DNA from: Buchnera aphidicola (Chaitophorus populicola)
GTDB taxonomy: Bacteria > Pseudomonadota > Gammaproteobacteria > Enterobacterales > Enterobacteriaceae
Reading direction: 5' to 3'
Length of the DNA stretch: 64,000 nt
NCBI RefSeq assembly: GCF_964058995.1
Contig: NZ_OZ060382.1
Span: 310,001 to 374,000, forward strand
Under the pieces are notes generated by a model. It was not told the origin of the DNA. It worked only from the letters and a program-made list of their open reading frames with translations, and ran no database searches. Positions 49,349 to 60,079 of this stretch are shown in pieces (the first letter of the stretch is position 1; the number at the start of each line of letters is the position of its first letter). A program made the position numbers and the translations under genes.

Positions 49349-50431
49349 ATGAATATAATTAAAAAAAAAATTCCCGTAGGTGTTTTAAACGGATATGAAA
49401 CCAAAAAAATTTTTGAATTAGCTAAAAAAAATAATTTCGCTATACCATCGATTAATTGTATAAATACAGATTCTATAAATACTATATTGAAAACAGCTAA
49501 AGATATGCGATCTCCTGTTATTATACAGTTTTCATATGGAGGATCAATATTTTTTTCTGGATTACAAAATACTAAAAAAAAAATATTTCAAAAAGCAATT
49601 GATGGAGCTATATCAGGCGCTCAACATATTCATTTAATGTCAAAATATTATAATATTCCAATTATCTTACATACTGATCATTGTAATAAAGAATTATTAC
49701 CTTGGATTAAAGGATTAATTAAAGCTGGAAAAAAATTTTTTAAGAAAAATCAACGTCCTTTATTTTCTTCTCATATGTTAGATTTATCACATGAATCATT
49801 AAAAAATAATATCCAGATATGTACTAAATATTTAAAGAAAATAAAAAAAATTGATATGCTATTAGAAATTGAACTTGGTTGCACTGGAGGAGAAGAAGAT
49901 GGAATTGATAATAATAATTTAGAAAAAAAATATTTATACACAAAACCAAAAGAAGTAAATTATGCGTATAAAAAACTTTCTAAAATTAGTTCACTATTTT
50001 CTATTGCAGCATCTTTTGGAAATGTACATGGAGTATATAAAGCAGGAAACGTAGATTTAAAACCTAAAATATTAAAAAAATCTCAAATATATGTACAAAA
50101 AAAAAATAATATCTCTCGTATAAATCCTTTAAATTTTGTTTTTCATGGAGGATCAGGATCATCTTTACTTGACATTCATAAATCTATTAAATATGGAGTA
50201 GTTAAAATAAATTTTGATACCGATATACAATGGTATTCATGGGAAGGAATATTAAAATTTTATAAAAAATATAAAAATTATTTACAAAGTCAATTAGGAA
50301 ATCCAGAAGGAATTAATAAACCTAATAAGAAATATTATGATCCAAGAAATTGGATAAAAAAATCGCAAAATAACACTTCTACAAGACTAAAAAAAATATT
50401 TAAAAACTTAAATGCAATAAATATACTATAA
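49349..50431 (+). CDS. fbaA: Fructose-bisphosphate aldolase, class II
   Basis: FbaA cleaves fructose-1,6-bisphosphate into DHAP and glyceraldehyde-3-P. The 360-aa product has the zinc-binding HTDHCNK (His/Asp), ELGCTGGEEDGIDN, SFGNVHGVYK with a zinc His, VFHGGSGSS and INFDTDIQWYSWEG. AAGGAA precedes the ATG. It is co-directional with pgk. Confidence 0.98.
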   Translation: MNIIKKKIPVGVLNGYETKKIFELAKKNNFAIPSINCINTDSINTILKTAKDMRSPVIIQFSYGGSIFFSGLQNTKKKIFQKAIDGAISGAQHIHLMSKYYNIPIILHTDHCNKELLPWIKGLIKAGKKFFKKNQRPLFSSHMLDLSHESLKNNIQICTKYLKKIKKIDMLLEIELGCTGGEEDGIDNNNLEKKYLYTKPKEVNYAYKKLSKISSLFSIAASFGNVHGVYKAGNVDLKPKILKKSQIYVQKKNNISRINPLNFVFHGGSGSSLLDIHKSIKYGVVKINFDTDIQWYSWEGILKFYKKYKNYLQSQLGNPEGINKPNKKYYDPRNWIKKSQNNTSTRLKKIFKNLNAINIL

Positions 50432-50510
50432 AAATTACAATTTACTATAATAATTATTATAAATATATTAAATTTCTTATAAAATAAATTTATATATTAT
50501 AAAAAATCAG

Positions 50511-50543
50511 ATAAAATAAAAATTTTAAAAAATTTTATTTTAT
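50511..50543 (+). terminator. A/T-only hairpin between fbaA and mscS
   Basis: The arms 50511-50525 and 50530-50543 pair over 14 bp with one bulged A (50522) and a 4-nt loop. It resembles the single-bulge hairpins at the end of glnS and before pheA. It could end the pgk-fbaA message. No clear T-run follows. Confidence 0.4.
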
Positions 50544-50632
50544 AAAACTATAACTTTATTTATCATAATTGATTTTTTTAAGAATAAAAAACTTCATTTA
50601 TCGAATAAATATAATTAATTGGATTTACAAAT

Positions 50633-51298
50633 ATGTTGAAATACATACTTATAATTATTGCGATCATTCTGGCATTAGGTCATATAAGTAATGTTCAACC
50701 AACATTTTTTATTGCAATTCTTGGAACATTAGGAATGGCTACAGGATTAACTTTACAAGGAACTATATCAAATTTCACTGCCGGAATTTTACTAAAAATT
50801 TTACAACCTTTTAAACTAGGAGAATACGTTAGTTTAGAAAAAATTTCAGGGACAATATTAAATATAGATATATTTTATACAATTTTACGTACTATAGATG
50901 GAAAAATTGCTGTAATCCCTAATAATAAAATTATGTCTGGAGAAATTGTAAATTATTCTAGAGCTTCTATTAGAAGAAATGAATTTTTTATACACGTTGC
51001 CCATAATTCTGATATTGAATTAGTAATTTCAGTATTAAAAAAAGTTGTAAATAAAGATGATCGAGTAGTACAAAATCCAGATGTATTAATTGGACTTCAT
51101 GAATTATCTCCTAATTCTTTAAACTTTGTAGTGAGATGTTGGAGTAAAACAAAGGAACTACAAACAGTATATTGGGATTTAATGTTTAAATTTAAAAAAG
51201 AATTAGATAAAAATAACATTCAAATTGCATGTTCAGATCATTTTTTAAAATTATTAAAATATAATAAAATACAAAAATTAAAAAAAAATAAAAAATAA
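50633..51298 (+). CDS. mscS: Small-conductance mechanosensitive channel, N-terminally truncated
   Basis: MscS opens under membrane tension to release solutes. The 221-aa product begins inside what is TM2 of the 286-aa E. coli channel. It keeps the pore helix (GTLGMATGLTLQGTISNFTAGILL), the beta domain (LGEYVSLEKISGTI, RTIDGKIAVIPNNKI) and the C-terminal cytosolic vestibule. In-frame similarity (IGFTN) continues five codons upstream of the ATG to a TAA at 50612, showing that TM1 has been lost. Whether a TM1-less channel assembles is unknown. Confidence 0.88.
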   Translation: MLKYILIIIAIILALGHISNVQPTFFIAILGTLGMATGLTLQGTISNFTAGILLKILQPFKLGEYVSLEKISGTILNIDIFYTILRTIDGKIAVIPNNKIMSGEIVNYSRASIRRNEFFIHVAHNSDIELVISVLKKVVNKDDRVVQNPDVLIGLHELSPNSLNFVVRCWSKTKELQTVYWDLMFKFKKELDKNNIQIACSDHFLKLLKYNKIQKLKKNKK

Positions 51299-51376
51299 CA
51301 CAAAAAGTAATTAAATTATAAAAATTATTTAAAATTAAAATAATTTAATTTAATTACTTAACTTACTAAAAAAATT

Positions 51377-54300
51377 ATGATAAAAATTTATACTTCTAAT
51401 AATCTAAATTATTTGATAAAAAAAATATGTTATTTAATTAAAAAAAAAAAACAAAATATATTTTTAAAAGAAATAATTATTATAGAGGATAAAGAAATTA
51501 TTTCTTATATCAAAAAAAAAATATCAAAAATTCTTGGAATTCATGGAAATATTTCTTATATTTCAATAAAAAAATTTATTTTTAACATTTTAAAAAAAAA
51601 AGTTTTTAAAAAAAATTTTTTATTAAACGAATCAAATATTTTATGGGAGTTAATGAATTTATCTCAAAAATATATAAAATATTTCCCGTTCAATAAAGCA
51701 GATTCAGATCTAATTAAATTTAAATATTTTAAAAGTTTATCAAAAATTTTATATGAATATTCTATTTATAATCCAAATTTAATTTTAGATTGGGAAAATA
51801 AAAAAAATACTATATTAAATCAAAATTCTCTCTATAATATACAAAAAAAAATATGGAACAAAATAATTTATACAAAAAACACAAATAAAACTATTCATAT
51901 TCCATATCTAATAAATAATTTTACTCAAAATGATATTAAATTTATTAAATTACCTAATAAATTATTCTTATTTAATCCAATTAATTATTCATATTCATAT
52001 TTTGAAATATTAAAAAAAATTAGTAATATTACAAAAATATATTTATTTATATGTACTCCATTTTCAAATTTAAATTTTAAAAAAAAATATAATAAAAATT
52101 GCTTTGTTTCCCATTGGTATAAAGATCACTTAAAACAAATAAAATATATTTATTCTTTAACAAAGAATATAAAACACAAATATATTTTAAATAATAATAA
52201 TAATTTATTGAGTTATATTAAAAATAATATTACAAACATATATAAAAATTTATTTTTAAAAAAAAAAAATATTTCTAGTTGTGACTATTCAATTTCAATT
52301 CATGAATGTAACAATTATTTAAGAGAAATAGAAATTTTATATGATAATATATTATATGTATTAAATAAAAATAAAGATATTAAGCCAAAAGATATTATAA
52401 TTAAAACAAAAAATATTGAAAATTATATTCCGTTTATTAAATCAGTTTTTATTTCAGAAAATCAAAAAAATAAAATTTCATTTAGTATTTACAAAAAAAA
52501 ATTTTCTAATAATAATCAAATTTTATATATTTTTAACAAAATTTTAGAATTACCAGAAAGTAAATTTAAACATGAAAAAATATTATTTTTTTTAAATTTT
52601 TCTTTTATTTCAAAAAAATTTTCAATTAAAAAAAAAGATTTAAAAATAATTAAAAAATGGGTTAAAGATACAAATATTAGATGGGGAATTAATAAAAAAC
52701 ATAAAAAAAAAATGAACTACATACCCATTAATCAAAATACTTGGAATGAAGGTATTAAAAAAATTATTATTGGATATGGAGTAAAAAATTACGTTTTATG
52801 GAATAATATTCTTCCATATGATATTTATGAAAAAAAAGAAATTCAAATACTAGAAAAAATATTTTTTTTTATAAAAATTTTAAAAAAATGGAAAAGAATA
52901 CTATCAACTAAAAAAAATATAAATACCTGGAAAAAAATATATTCAAAAATTATTACTGATTTTTTTTATTTAAATGCTAAAAAAAAAAATCAAATTAAAT
53001 ATATTGAAAAAGCATGGAACGATACATTAAAAAATATTGAAAATAGTTCATATAAAAAACGAATATCAATTAAAATTATTCAATATGAAATTAATTCTAA
53101 ATTAAGTAAAATTTTTAAATATAAAAAAAAAAATTATAATTCTATAATATTTACTAACTTTAATAATTTTAGAACTGTGCCGTTTAAAATTACCTATATA
53201 TTAGGTATGAATAATGATAATTTTCCTAAAAAAAACATTCAAAAATGTGAAAATTTATTATATAAATATACAAACAAAAATAATTATCAAAAAAATTCAG
53301 AAGATTATTTTATATTTTTAGAATTATTATATTTTACAAAAAAAAAATTCTTTATTAGTTATATAAATAATTCATATAATTCAGTAAAACAACAATCTTA
53401 TTCTATTATTTTAAATCAATTAAAAATATATATAAAAAAAAATTTTGTTTTTCAAAAAAAAAATATTACCAAAACAAATAATCTCTTTAAAAATTTATTA
53501 TTTATACATCCTAAACATAGTTTTGAAAAAAAAAATTTTGATATAAAAAAAAATTTTAATAGTTTTCAGTCAATATGGATCTTATCAAAAAATAAAATAA
53601 AAAATAAAAATTTAAAAAAAAATATTAAAATACCATTATTATTTCAAATAAAAAATATATATATAAAAAATTTATTATCTTTTTGGAATAATCCTATTAA
53701 ATATTTTTTTAATAAAAAATTAAAAATTTTTTATAAAAAAGAAATATTACATGACTATAACCAAGAACCTTTTTATATAGATCAAAAAAATCATTATTTA
53801 TTAAATAAAAAAATTCTCGATTATATGATTTTTAAAAAAGATATAAAAAATTTATTTAAAATAGTATCTTCTATGAGTATTTTACCTCATGGAAATTTTG
53901 GAATTACTTATTTTAATCATCAACTAAAAAAAATGAAAAAAATATTTTATAAAATTAAAAAAATAAATATATCTTGTAAAAATAAAAATATTAAATTTAA
54001 AATAAATCAGTATCTCATTCAAGGAATCTTAAAAAACATTACTAAAAAAGGTTTATTACGTTGGAAACCATTTAACTTAAATCACTATAATAAAATTACT
54101 TTATGGATAGAACATTTAATATATTGTATTTACGGTGGAAAATATAATAGTTATTATATAGGTATGAATAATAAAGTCGTTTTTAAAAACATTCAAAAAG
54201 ATTTAGCAAAAAAATATTTATTAAAATATATTTTAGGATATATTCAAGGATTAAAAAATCCAATAATTTTAACAAATACAGGATTAACTTGGTTTCATTA

Positions 54301-54523
54301 TATATATGATAAAAAAGAAAAAAATATTTCAAAAAAATATGAAAAAATTAAATATAGTGAAAAAAAAATTAAAGAAGTATGGAATGGGAATAAGTATTCT
54401 ATAGGAGAAAAAAAAAATCCATATATTAAAAAAATCTATACAATATTAAATGATAAATTTATTAAAAAAACATGTCAAACATGTAAATATTGGATGCTTC
54501 CAATATATAAAAATTCTATATAA
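51377..54523 (+). CDS. recC: Exodeoxyribonuclease V subunit gamma (RecC)
   Basis: RecC holds the RecBCD complex together, splits the duplex and in E. coli scans for Chi. The 1048-aa product is somewhat shorter than the 1122-aa E. coli protein and heavily Lys/Asn/Ile-biased. The family pattern is visible at the N-terminus, in the middle (ILGMNNDNFPKK, the YLLGMNDGVYPR-like motif) and in the C-terminal region with SILPHGNFG. recB follows 23 bp later. The intact order recC-recB-recD supports the call; the protease gene ptrA, between recC and recB in E. coli, is missing. Confidence 0.95.
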   Translation: MIKIYTSNNLNYLIKKICYLIKKKKQNIFLKEIIIIEDKEIISYIKKKISKILGIHGNISYISIKKFIFNILKKKVFKKNFLLNESNILWELMNLSQKYIKYFPFNKADSDLIKFKYFKSLSKILYEYSIYNPNLILDWENKKNTILNQNSLYNIQKKIWNKIIYTKNTNKTIHIPYLINNFTQNDIKFIKLPNKLFLFNPINYSYSYFEILKKISNITKIYLFICTPFSNLNFKKKYNKNCFVSHWYKDHLKQIKYIYSLTKNIKHKYILNNNNNLLSYIKNNITNIYKNLFLKKKNISSCDYSISIHECNNYLREIEILYDNILYVLNKNKDIKPKDIIIKTKNIENYIPFIKSVFISENQKNKISFSIYKKKFSNNNQILYIFNKILELPESKFKHEKILFFLNFSFISKKFSIKKKDLKIIKKWVKDTNIRWGINKKHKKKMNYIPINQNTWNEGIKKIIIGYGVKNYVLWNNILPYDIYEKKEIQILEKIFFFIKILKKWKRILSTKKNINTWKKIYSKIITDFFYLNAKKKNQIKYIEKAWNDTLKNIENSSYKKRISIKIIQYEINSKLSKIFKYKKKNYNSIIFTNFNNFRTVPFKITYILGMNNDNFPKKNIQKCENLLYKYTNKNNYQKNSEDYFIFLELLYFTKKKFFISYINNSYNSVKQQSYSIILNQLKIYIKKNFVFQKKNITKTNNLFKNLLFIHPKHSFEKKNFDIKKNFNSFQSIWILSKNKIKNKNLKKNIKIPLLFQIKNIYIKNLLSFWNNPIKYFFNKKLKIFYKKEILHDYNQEPFYIDQKNHYLLNKKILDYMIFKKDIKNLFKIVSSMSILPHGNFGITYFNHQLKKMKKIFYKIKKINISCKNKNIKFKINQYLIQGILKNITKKGLLRWKPFNLNHYNKITLWIEHLIYCIYGGKYNSYYIGMNNKVVFKNIQKDLAKKYLLKYILGYIQGLKNPIILTNTGLTWFHYIYDKKEKNISKKYEKIKYSEKKIKEVWNGNKYSIGEKKNPYIKKIYTILNDKFIKKTCQTCKYWMLPIYKNSI

Positions 54524-54546
54524 AATTTTAATAACTTAAAAGATCA

Positions 54547-57500
54547 ATGAATACATTAAATAATATATTTCGAATTCCGTTTAAAGGAATTAGAGTAATT
54601 GAAGCATCAGCAGGAACAGGTAAAACATTCACAATTATTTTATTGTATTTGCGTTTATTACTAGGAATTAATAATAAAAAAAAATATTTAGTTACAGAAA
54701 TTTTAATTATTACATATACTCAAAACGCAAAAATAGAAATTCAAAATAGATTATCTAAAATTATTTATCATCTTTACATAGATTGTTTATCTAAAAAAAC
54801 AAAAAACATATATTTTAAAAAATTATTTAAGAAAATTAAAAATTTTAAAGAAGCTAATCTTATATTAAAAAAAGCTTATATAGAAATTCATAATGCATCA
54901 ATTTATACTATTCATGGATTTTGTCAACACATTTTAAAAATTCAAAATATTCATAATGAATATTCTTTAACAGATAAAAAAAATTATCACGAAGAAATTT
55001 TATATAAAAAATCTATATATATTTTTTGGAGAAAATTTTTTTATCCATTAAATAAAGAAATTTCTAATATAATTTTTCAATACTGGAAACATCCAGATAA
55101 TTTATTATTAGAAGTAATTCAATTTTTAAATATTAAATCAAAAATTTTTTTTAAAAAAAATAAAAACATAAAAAATATTATTCAAAAACATAAAGAAAAT
55201 ATAACAAAGATAACAAATTTTAAAAAAAAATGGAAATATATACAAAATTTATTAAAAATAAATTTTTTAAAAAAAAAATTTAATAAAAGAATATATAATA
55301 ATAAAAATATTTCTAAATGGATTAAAAAAATTACAAAATGGACTTTAAAAAAAACAAAAGATTATATTATCCCCAAAGAATTAAAACATTTTAACAAAAA
55401 AAAAATAAAAAAAAATTGTCAAAATTTTAATAAGAAAAATTTTTTATTTTTAGACATCATAAAAAAATTTTTAAAAATACAATTTTCATTAAAAGAAAGT
55501 ATTATTTTTTATGCAATTCAAGAAATACCAAAAATTTTAAAAAAAATTAAAAAAAAAATTTTTTGTTTTGATAATTTAATTACATCAATATTATTATCTT
55601 TAAAAAATAATAAAAATCTAGCACAATTTATAGAAAAAAAGTTTCCAATAGCATTTATTGACGAATTTCAAGATACAGATAATCAACAATATAATATTTT
55701 TAGAAAAATATATATAAATAAGCATAAATCTTCATTAATGTTAATAGGAGATCCTAAACAATCTATTTATAATTTTCGAGGAGCAGATATATTTTTTTAT
55801 TTAAAAAATACATTAAAAATATCTAATATACATACTTTAAAAACAAATTGGAGATCTTCTAAAAAATTAATTGATAGTATAAATTTTTTATTTCAAAGAA
55901 CAAAAAATACTTTCATTTTTAAAAAAATACAATATAAATCTGTTTTATCCTCAAAAAATTCTTCAAGAAAAAAATTTATTATTAATAAAAAAGAACAACC
56001 AGCAATTACATTTTGGTTAAATAAAAATGAAGATGAATCACAAGATAATTATAATAATTGGATTGCTCAAAAATGCGCTGAAAATATTTCTTATTTAATT
56101 TCACAAATAAAAAAAAAAAAAGCTATATTAAAAACAGAAAATAATAAAAAAACTTTAAAAATCAAAGATATCTGTATTTTAGTAAAAAATTTTAAAGAAT
56201 TTGAAATATTAAAATCAAAATTAAAACAAAAAAATATTAATTCTTATTACACTTCTTATAAAAAATCTATTTTTAAAAAAAATATTGTCAAAGAAATTTT
56301 TTATATATTACAAGCTATATTAAATAATTCAAATGAATATTATTTTAATAGAGCAATTACTACATCTATCATATCAAAAAATTTTTATACTTTAATTCAA
56401 TTAAGAAAAAATCATCTTAAATTATCAAAATTAAAAGATAAATTTAATAAATTTTTATTAATATGGAAAAAAAAAGGAATTTTAAATCTTATTAAAAATA
56501 TTATTTATAAAAGTCCTCTTTATCAAAAATATTTTTTTAATAAAAAAAATAAAAATTATATTGCACATTTAATTCATTTAGGTGAAATTTTAGAAAAAAA
56601 ATCGATACTAAGACAAAATTTATTTTTTTTATTAGAATGGTTTAAAAAAAAAATCTATCAAAAAGTAGAATATAATGAAAAGTATTTTCAAAGACTAATT
56701 TATAATAATAAAAAATGTATCAATATAACTACTATATATAAATCTAAAGGATTACAATATCCAATTATTTGGATTCCATTTATTTCAAATTTTAAATCTT
56801 TTAATAAACTTATTTTTCATGATAGAAAAAAATTTCATATTTTAATAAATATTAAAAAAAAAATAAAAAATATTAAATTAGAAAAAGAAGAAAAATTATC
56901 TGAAGAAATACGTTTATTATATGTTGCTATAACACGTGCTATATTTCATTGTAGTATAGGTATAAATCAATTCATTAATGTAAAAAATAAAATTACAAAA
57001 TTTCATCATAGTGGATTAGGACATATCTTACAAAAAGGTCAAAAGATGACTGTTCAAGAACTAAAAGATGAAATTAAAAAAATTACTTTAAATAAAAATA
57101 TTCAAATAATATCTAAAAATTTAACTTCAGATGATGTAATACAAAATCAAAAAAAAAAAATAATTATACAAGAAAATATTTTTAAAAAAAAATATATCAA
57201 AGAAAAAAATATAAGTTATACAAAAATATGTAAAAAAATTTTAAAGCAAAAAAACCAAAAAAATAAGTTTAAACAAAAAAAAAATATAAATAAAAAAATT
57301 AAATTAAACAAATATACCTTTCCAAAAGGAAAAAAATATGGAATATTCTTACATACAATATTAGAAAATATAGATTTTAAAAAAGAAAATCATAAATATT
57401 TAATTTTAAAAGAATTAAAAAAAATAAAATTAGAAAAAAAATGGTTATCTATAGTGCAAAAATGGATTAAATTAATTTTATTAAAATCTTTTAATAAATA

Positions 57501-58029
57501 TAAAACAAAATTATGTAATCTAAAGAAAAAAAATTATATAAAAGAATTTGAATTTTCCTTGCCATTAAAAAAAAACCTTAATATATCCTTAATTGATAAT
57601 ATTTTAAACAAAAAAAAATCTATAAATCAAACTTTTAAAAAAAATTTTTCTAATCAAAAACATATCATGTTAAATGGAAAAATTGATTTAATGTTTAAAA
57701 CTAATAAAAAATATTATTTAATAGATTATAAATCTAATTTTTTAGGTAAAAATTCTCAGTTTTATACACAAAAATATTTAAAACAAGAAATTACAAATAA
57801 AAAATATTATATTCAATATTATTTATATTCGATAGCATTACATAGATTTCTAAAACTAAAATTAAAAAATTATAAGTTTAAAAAAAATTTTGGAGGTATT
57901 TATTATATTTTCTTACGTGGAATTAATCAAAAAAATAAAAATGGAATTTTTTTTTATAGTCCATCATATCAAACTATTAAAAAAATAAATCATCATTTCT
58001 TTATCAAACAAAAAAATATTATATTATGA
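54547..58029 (+). CDS. recB: Exodeoxyribonuclease V subunit beta (RecB)
   Basis: RecB is a 3'-5' helicase with a C-terminal nuclease. The 1160-aa product has Walker A EASAGTGKTFTI (near 20), helicase motifs AFIDEFQDTDNQQYNIF, GDPKQSIYNFRGAD, TNWRSS, YKSKGLQYPIIW and RLLYVAITRA, and the nuclease site NGKIDLMF ... YYLIDYKSNFLG with the catalytic Asp and Lys of the DxK motif. Its stop overlaps the recD start (ATGA). Both activities therefore look preserved. Confidence 0.97.
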   Translation: MNTLNNIFRIPFKGIRVIEASAGTGKTFTIILLYLRLLLGINNKKKYLVTEILIITYTQNAKIEIQNRLSKIIYHLYIDCLSKKTKNIYFKKLFKKIKNFKEANLILKKAYIEIHNASIYTIHGFCQHILKIQNIHNEYSLTDKKNYHEEILYKKSIYIFWRKFFYPLNKEISNIIFQYWKHPDNLLLEVIQFLNIKSKIFFKKNKNIKNIIQKHKENITKITNFKKKWKYIQNLLKINFLKKKFNKRIYNNKNISKWIKKITKWTLKKTKDYIIPKELKHFNKKKIKKNCQNFNKKNFLFLDIIKKFLKIQFSLKESIIFYAIQEIPKILKKIKKKIFCFDNLITSILLSLKNNKNLAQFIEKKFPIAFIDEFQDTDNQQYNIFRKIYINKHKSSLMLIGDPKQSIYNFRGADIFFYLKNTLKISNIHTLKTNWRSSKKLIDSINFLFQRTKNTFIFKKIQYKSVLSSKNSSRKKFIINKKEQPAITFWLNKNEDESQDNYNNWIAQKCAENISYLISQIKKKKAILKTENNKKTLKIKDICILVKNFKEFEILKSKLKQKNINSYYTSYKKSIFKKNIVKEIFYILQAILNNSNEYYFNRAITTSIISKNFYTLIQLRKNHLKLSKLKDKFNKFLLIWKKKGILNLIKNIIYKSPLYQKYFFNKKNKNYIAHLIHLGEILEKKSILRQNLFFLLEWFKKKIYQKVEYNEKYFQRLIYNNKKCINITTIYKSKGLQYPIIWIPFISNFKSFNKLIFHDRKKFHILINIKKKIKNIKLEKEEKLSEEIRLLYVAITRAIFHCSIGINQFINVKNKITKFHHSGLGHILQKGQKMTVQELKDEIKKITLNKNIQIISKNLTSDDVIQNQKKKIIIQENIFKKKYIKEKNISYTKICKKILKQKNQKNKFKQKKNINKKIKLNKYTFPKGKKYGIFLHTILENIDFKKENHKYLILKELKKIKLEKKWLSIVQKWIKLILLKSFNKYKTKLCNLKKKNYIKEFEFSLPLKKNLNISLIDNILNKKKSINQTFKKNFSNQKHIMLNGKIDLMFKTNKKYYLIDYKSNFLGKNSQFYTQKYLKQEITNKKYYIQYYLYSIALHRFLKLKLKNYKFKKNFGGIYYIFLRGINQKNKNGIFFYSPSYQTIKKINHHFFIKQKNIIL

Positions 58030-59837
58030 TTAAATTAATAAAAAAATTAGTAAAAAAAAAAATATTTCAAAAAATAGATTATTATTTTGCAAAAAATATT
58101 GCATATCCATATGAGTCATTATTATTAATTACTGCAACATATATGAGTTTTTTAAATAGAACAGGTTATACTTTTCTTTCTTTAAAAAAAATCATAAAAA
58201 ACAAAATTTTTGGAACAAAAATTATTAATAAAATTAAACATATTAAAAATATTAAAAAAGAATTATTAAAAAGTCATGCAGTAGGAAATAAAGACAAAAA
58301 CTTTCCATTAATTATCGATGGAAATAATTTATATCTTAATAAAATTTGGATTATTGAAAAAAAAATATTAAAATTTTTAAAATGTAAATATAAAATTAAA
58401 AAATATAAATTTCATATATGGAAAAAAGTTTTTAAACAAGAATTTTTTAAAAAATCTCATATTGAACAAAAAATAGCAATTATTTTATGTTTGTTAAATA
58501 AATTTACAATTATATTAGGTTCTCCAGGAACAGGAAAAACACAATTAATTTCTAAAATTATTTATGCATTTATTCATATTTCAAAAAATAAAAAAATTAT
58601 ATTAGCTACTCCTACTGGAAAAGCAAGTTCAGTACTAATCGAATCTATTAAAAGAAATAAATATTTATTAAAAATAAAAAAAAAAAATCAAATACATATT
58701 CCTAAAATTGCATTTACTATACATGATTTATTTAAAATAAATAATTATTCTAAAAATAATTTTTTTTATAGTATTAAAAATATTAATTACGATTTATTAA
58801 TCATTGATGAATCATCTATGATAGATATTTTTATGTTAGAAAAAATTATTGATACTTTTAATAAAAATGGTAAAATAATATTTTTAGGTGATCCAAATCA
58901 ATTACCTGCTGTTAATAATGGATCTTTTTTAAAAGATGTTTTTATTTCATATAAAAAAATAAATCTTCAAAATATATATAAAAAATTAATAAATTTAATT
59001 AAAAAACCAAATTTAGAAGCAAATCAAGAAAACATTAAAAAAAAAATTTTTATTTTGAAAAAAAAATATCGATTTAAAAAGAAATCTAACATTGATAAGT
59101 TTTCAAAAATTATTAAAAATTTTAAAAAAGAACAAATAAAAAATATTTTTAATAATAAATTTTCAAATATTAAATTTTCTATTATAAATAAATCTTATGC
59201 TTCATATAAAAAAATGATTCAAAAAATATTTATTATGTATGAAAATTATTGGAAAATGATTTTTAAAAAATATTCATATAAAGAAATTTTAAAATATTTT
59301 TATCAAATAAGAATTTTATGTGTATTAAAAAAAGGTATGTTTGGTGTAGATGGAATAAATAAAATTTTTAAGAAAATTATTTTTAAAAAATATTTTAAAT
59401 ATTCTATAAAAAAAAAAAATAAATGGTATATAGGAAAACCAATAATTATCTTAAAAAATTGTAAATACTTAAAATTATTTAACGGAAGTATTGGTATTAC
59501 TTTACTAGATAAAAATAAAAATATGCAAGTATTTTTTTTAACAAAAAATGGAGAAATTAATAAAATTCCAATAAATTTATTACCTAAATATCAAACTACA
59601 TGGGCTATAACTATTCATAAAGCACAAGGATCAGAATTTTTAAAAATAAATATAATATTTCCTTTAAAATCTAATAATATTATGAATAGAGAAATAATTT
59701 ATACAGGAATTACTAGATCGAAAAAAAAAATACATATATTTTCTAAAAAAAGTACTTTTGTGGAGGCTGCAAAAAAAATAAACACTAGAAAAAGTGGATT
59801 TTTAAAAAAAATTAAAAAAATTTTATTAAAAAAATAA
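58026..59837 (+). CDS. recD: Exodeoxyribonuclease V subunit alpha (RecD)
   Basis: RecD is the 5'-3' helicase of RecBCD. The 603-aa product equals the E. coli length (608). It shows Walker A GSPGTGKTQLI (near 172), ATPTGKASSVL, the DE box LLIDESSMID, GDPNQLPAV and the C-terminal TWAITIHKAQGSEF and YTGITRSKKKI. It starts with ATGA overlapping recB. Confidence 0.97.
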   Translation: MIKLIKKLVKKKIFQKIDYYFAKNIAYPYESLLLITATYMSFLNRTGYTFLSLKKIIKNKIFGTKIINKIKHIKNIKKELLKSHAVGNKDKNFPLIIDGNNLYLNKIWIIEKKILKFLKCKYKIKKYKFHIWKKVFKQEFFKKSHIEQKIAIILCLLNKFTIILGSPGTGKTQLISKIIYAFIHISKNKKIILATPTGKASSVLIESIKRNKYLLKIKKKNQIHIPKIAFTIHDLFKINNYSKNNFFYSIKNINYDLLIIDESSMIDIFMLEKIIDTFNKNGKIIFLGDPNQLPAVNNGSFLKDVFISYKKINLQNIYKKLINLIKKPNLEANQENIKKKIFILKKKYRFKKKSNIDKFSKIIKNFKKEQIKNIFNNKFSNIKFSIINKSYASYKKMIQKIFIMYENYWKMIFKKYSYKEILKYFYQIRILCVLKKGMFGVDGINKIFKKIIFKKYFKYSIKKKNKWYIGKPIIILKNCKYLKLFNGSIGITLLDKNKNMQVFFLTKNGEINKIPINLLPKYQTTWAITIHKAQGSEFLKINIIFPLKSNNIMNREIIYTGITRSKKKIHIFSKKSTFVEAAKKINTRKSGFLKKIKKILLKK

Positions 59838-59847
59838 AAAGCTTTAT

Positions 59848-59921
<74 letters not shown>

Positions 59922-59931
59922 ATATTTATTT

Positions 59932-59960
59932 AATATAACATTAATATCATTAAAATACAA
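59932..59960 (-). promoter_or_regulatory. Probable promoter of tRNA-fMet
   Basis: On the minus strand, TTGTAT (59955-59960) and TATATT (59932-59937) are separated by exactly 17 bp. The -10 ends 10 bp before the mature tRNA 5' end, so transcription would start a few bases upstream of it. Confidence 0.45.
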
Positions 59961-60079
59961 TATTTTTTATACATATAAAATATTTTAATATCTATGAAAA
60001 AAATATTTCATATATAATAAAATATTATCTACATAATATATTTTTTTAAATAACAACTATAAATAAAAAAGAGAAAAAA

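Noticed and set aside
50432-50632. Remnant of the missing MscS TM1 upstream of the ATG
   Set aside because: Beyond the five in-frame codons next to the start, the similarity is too weak to annotate.
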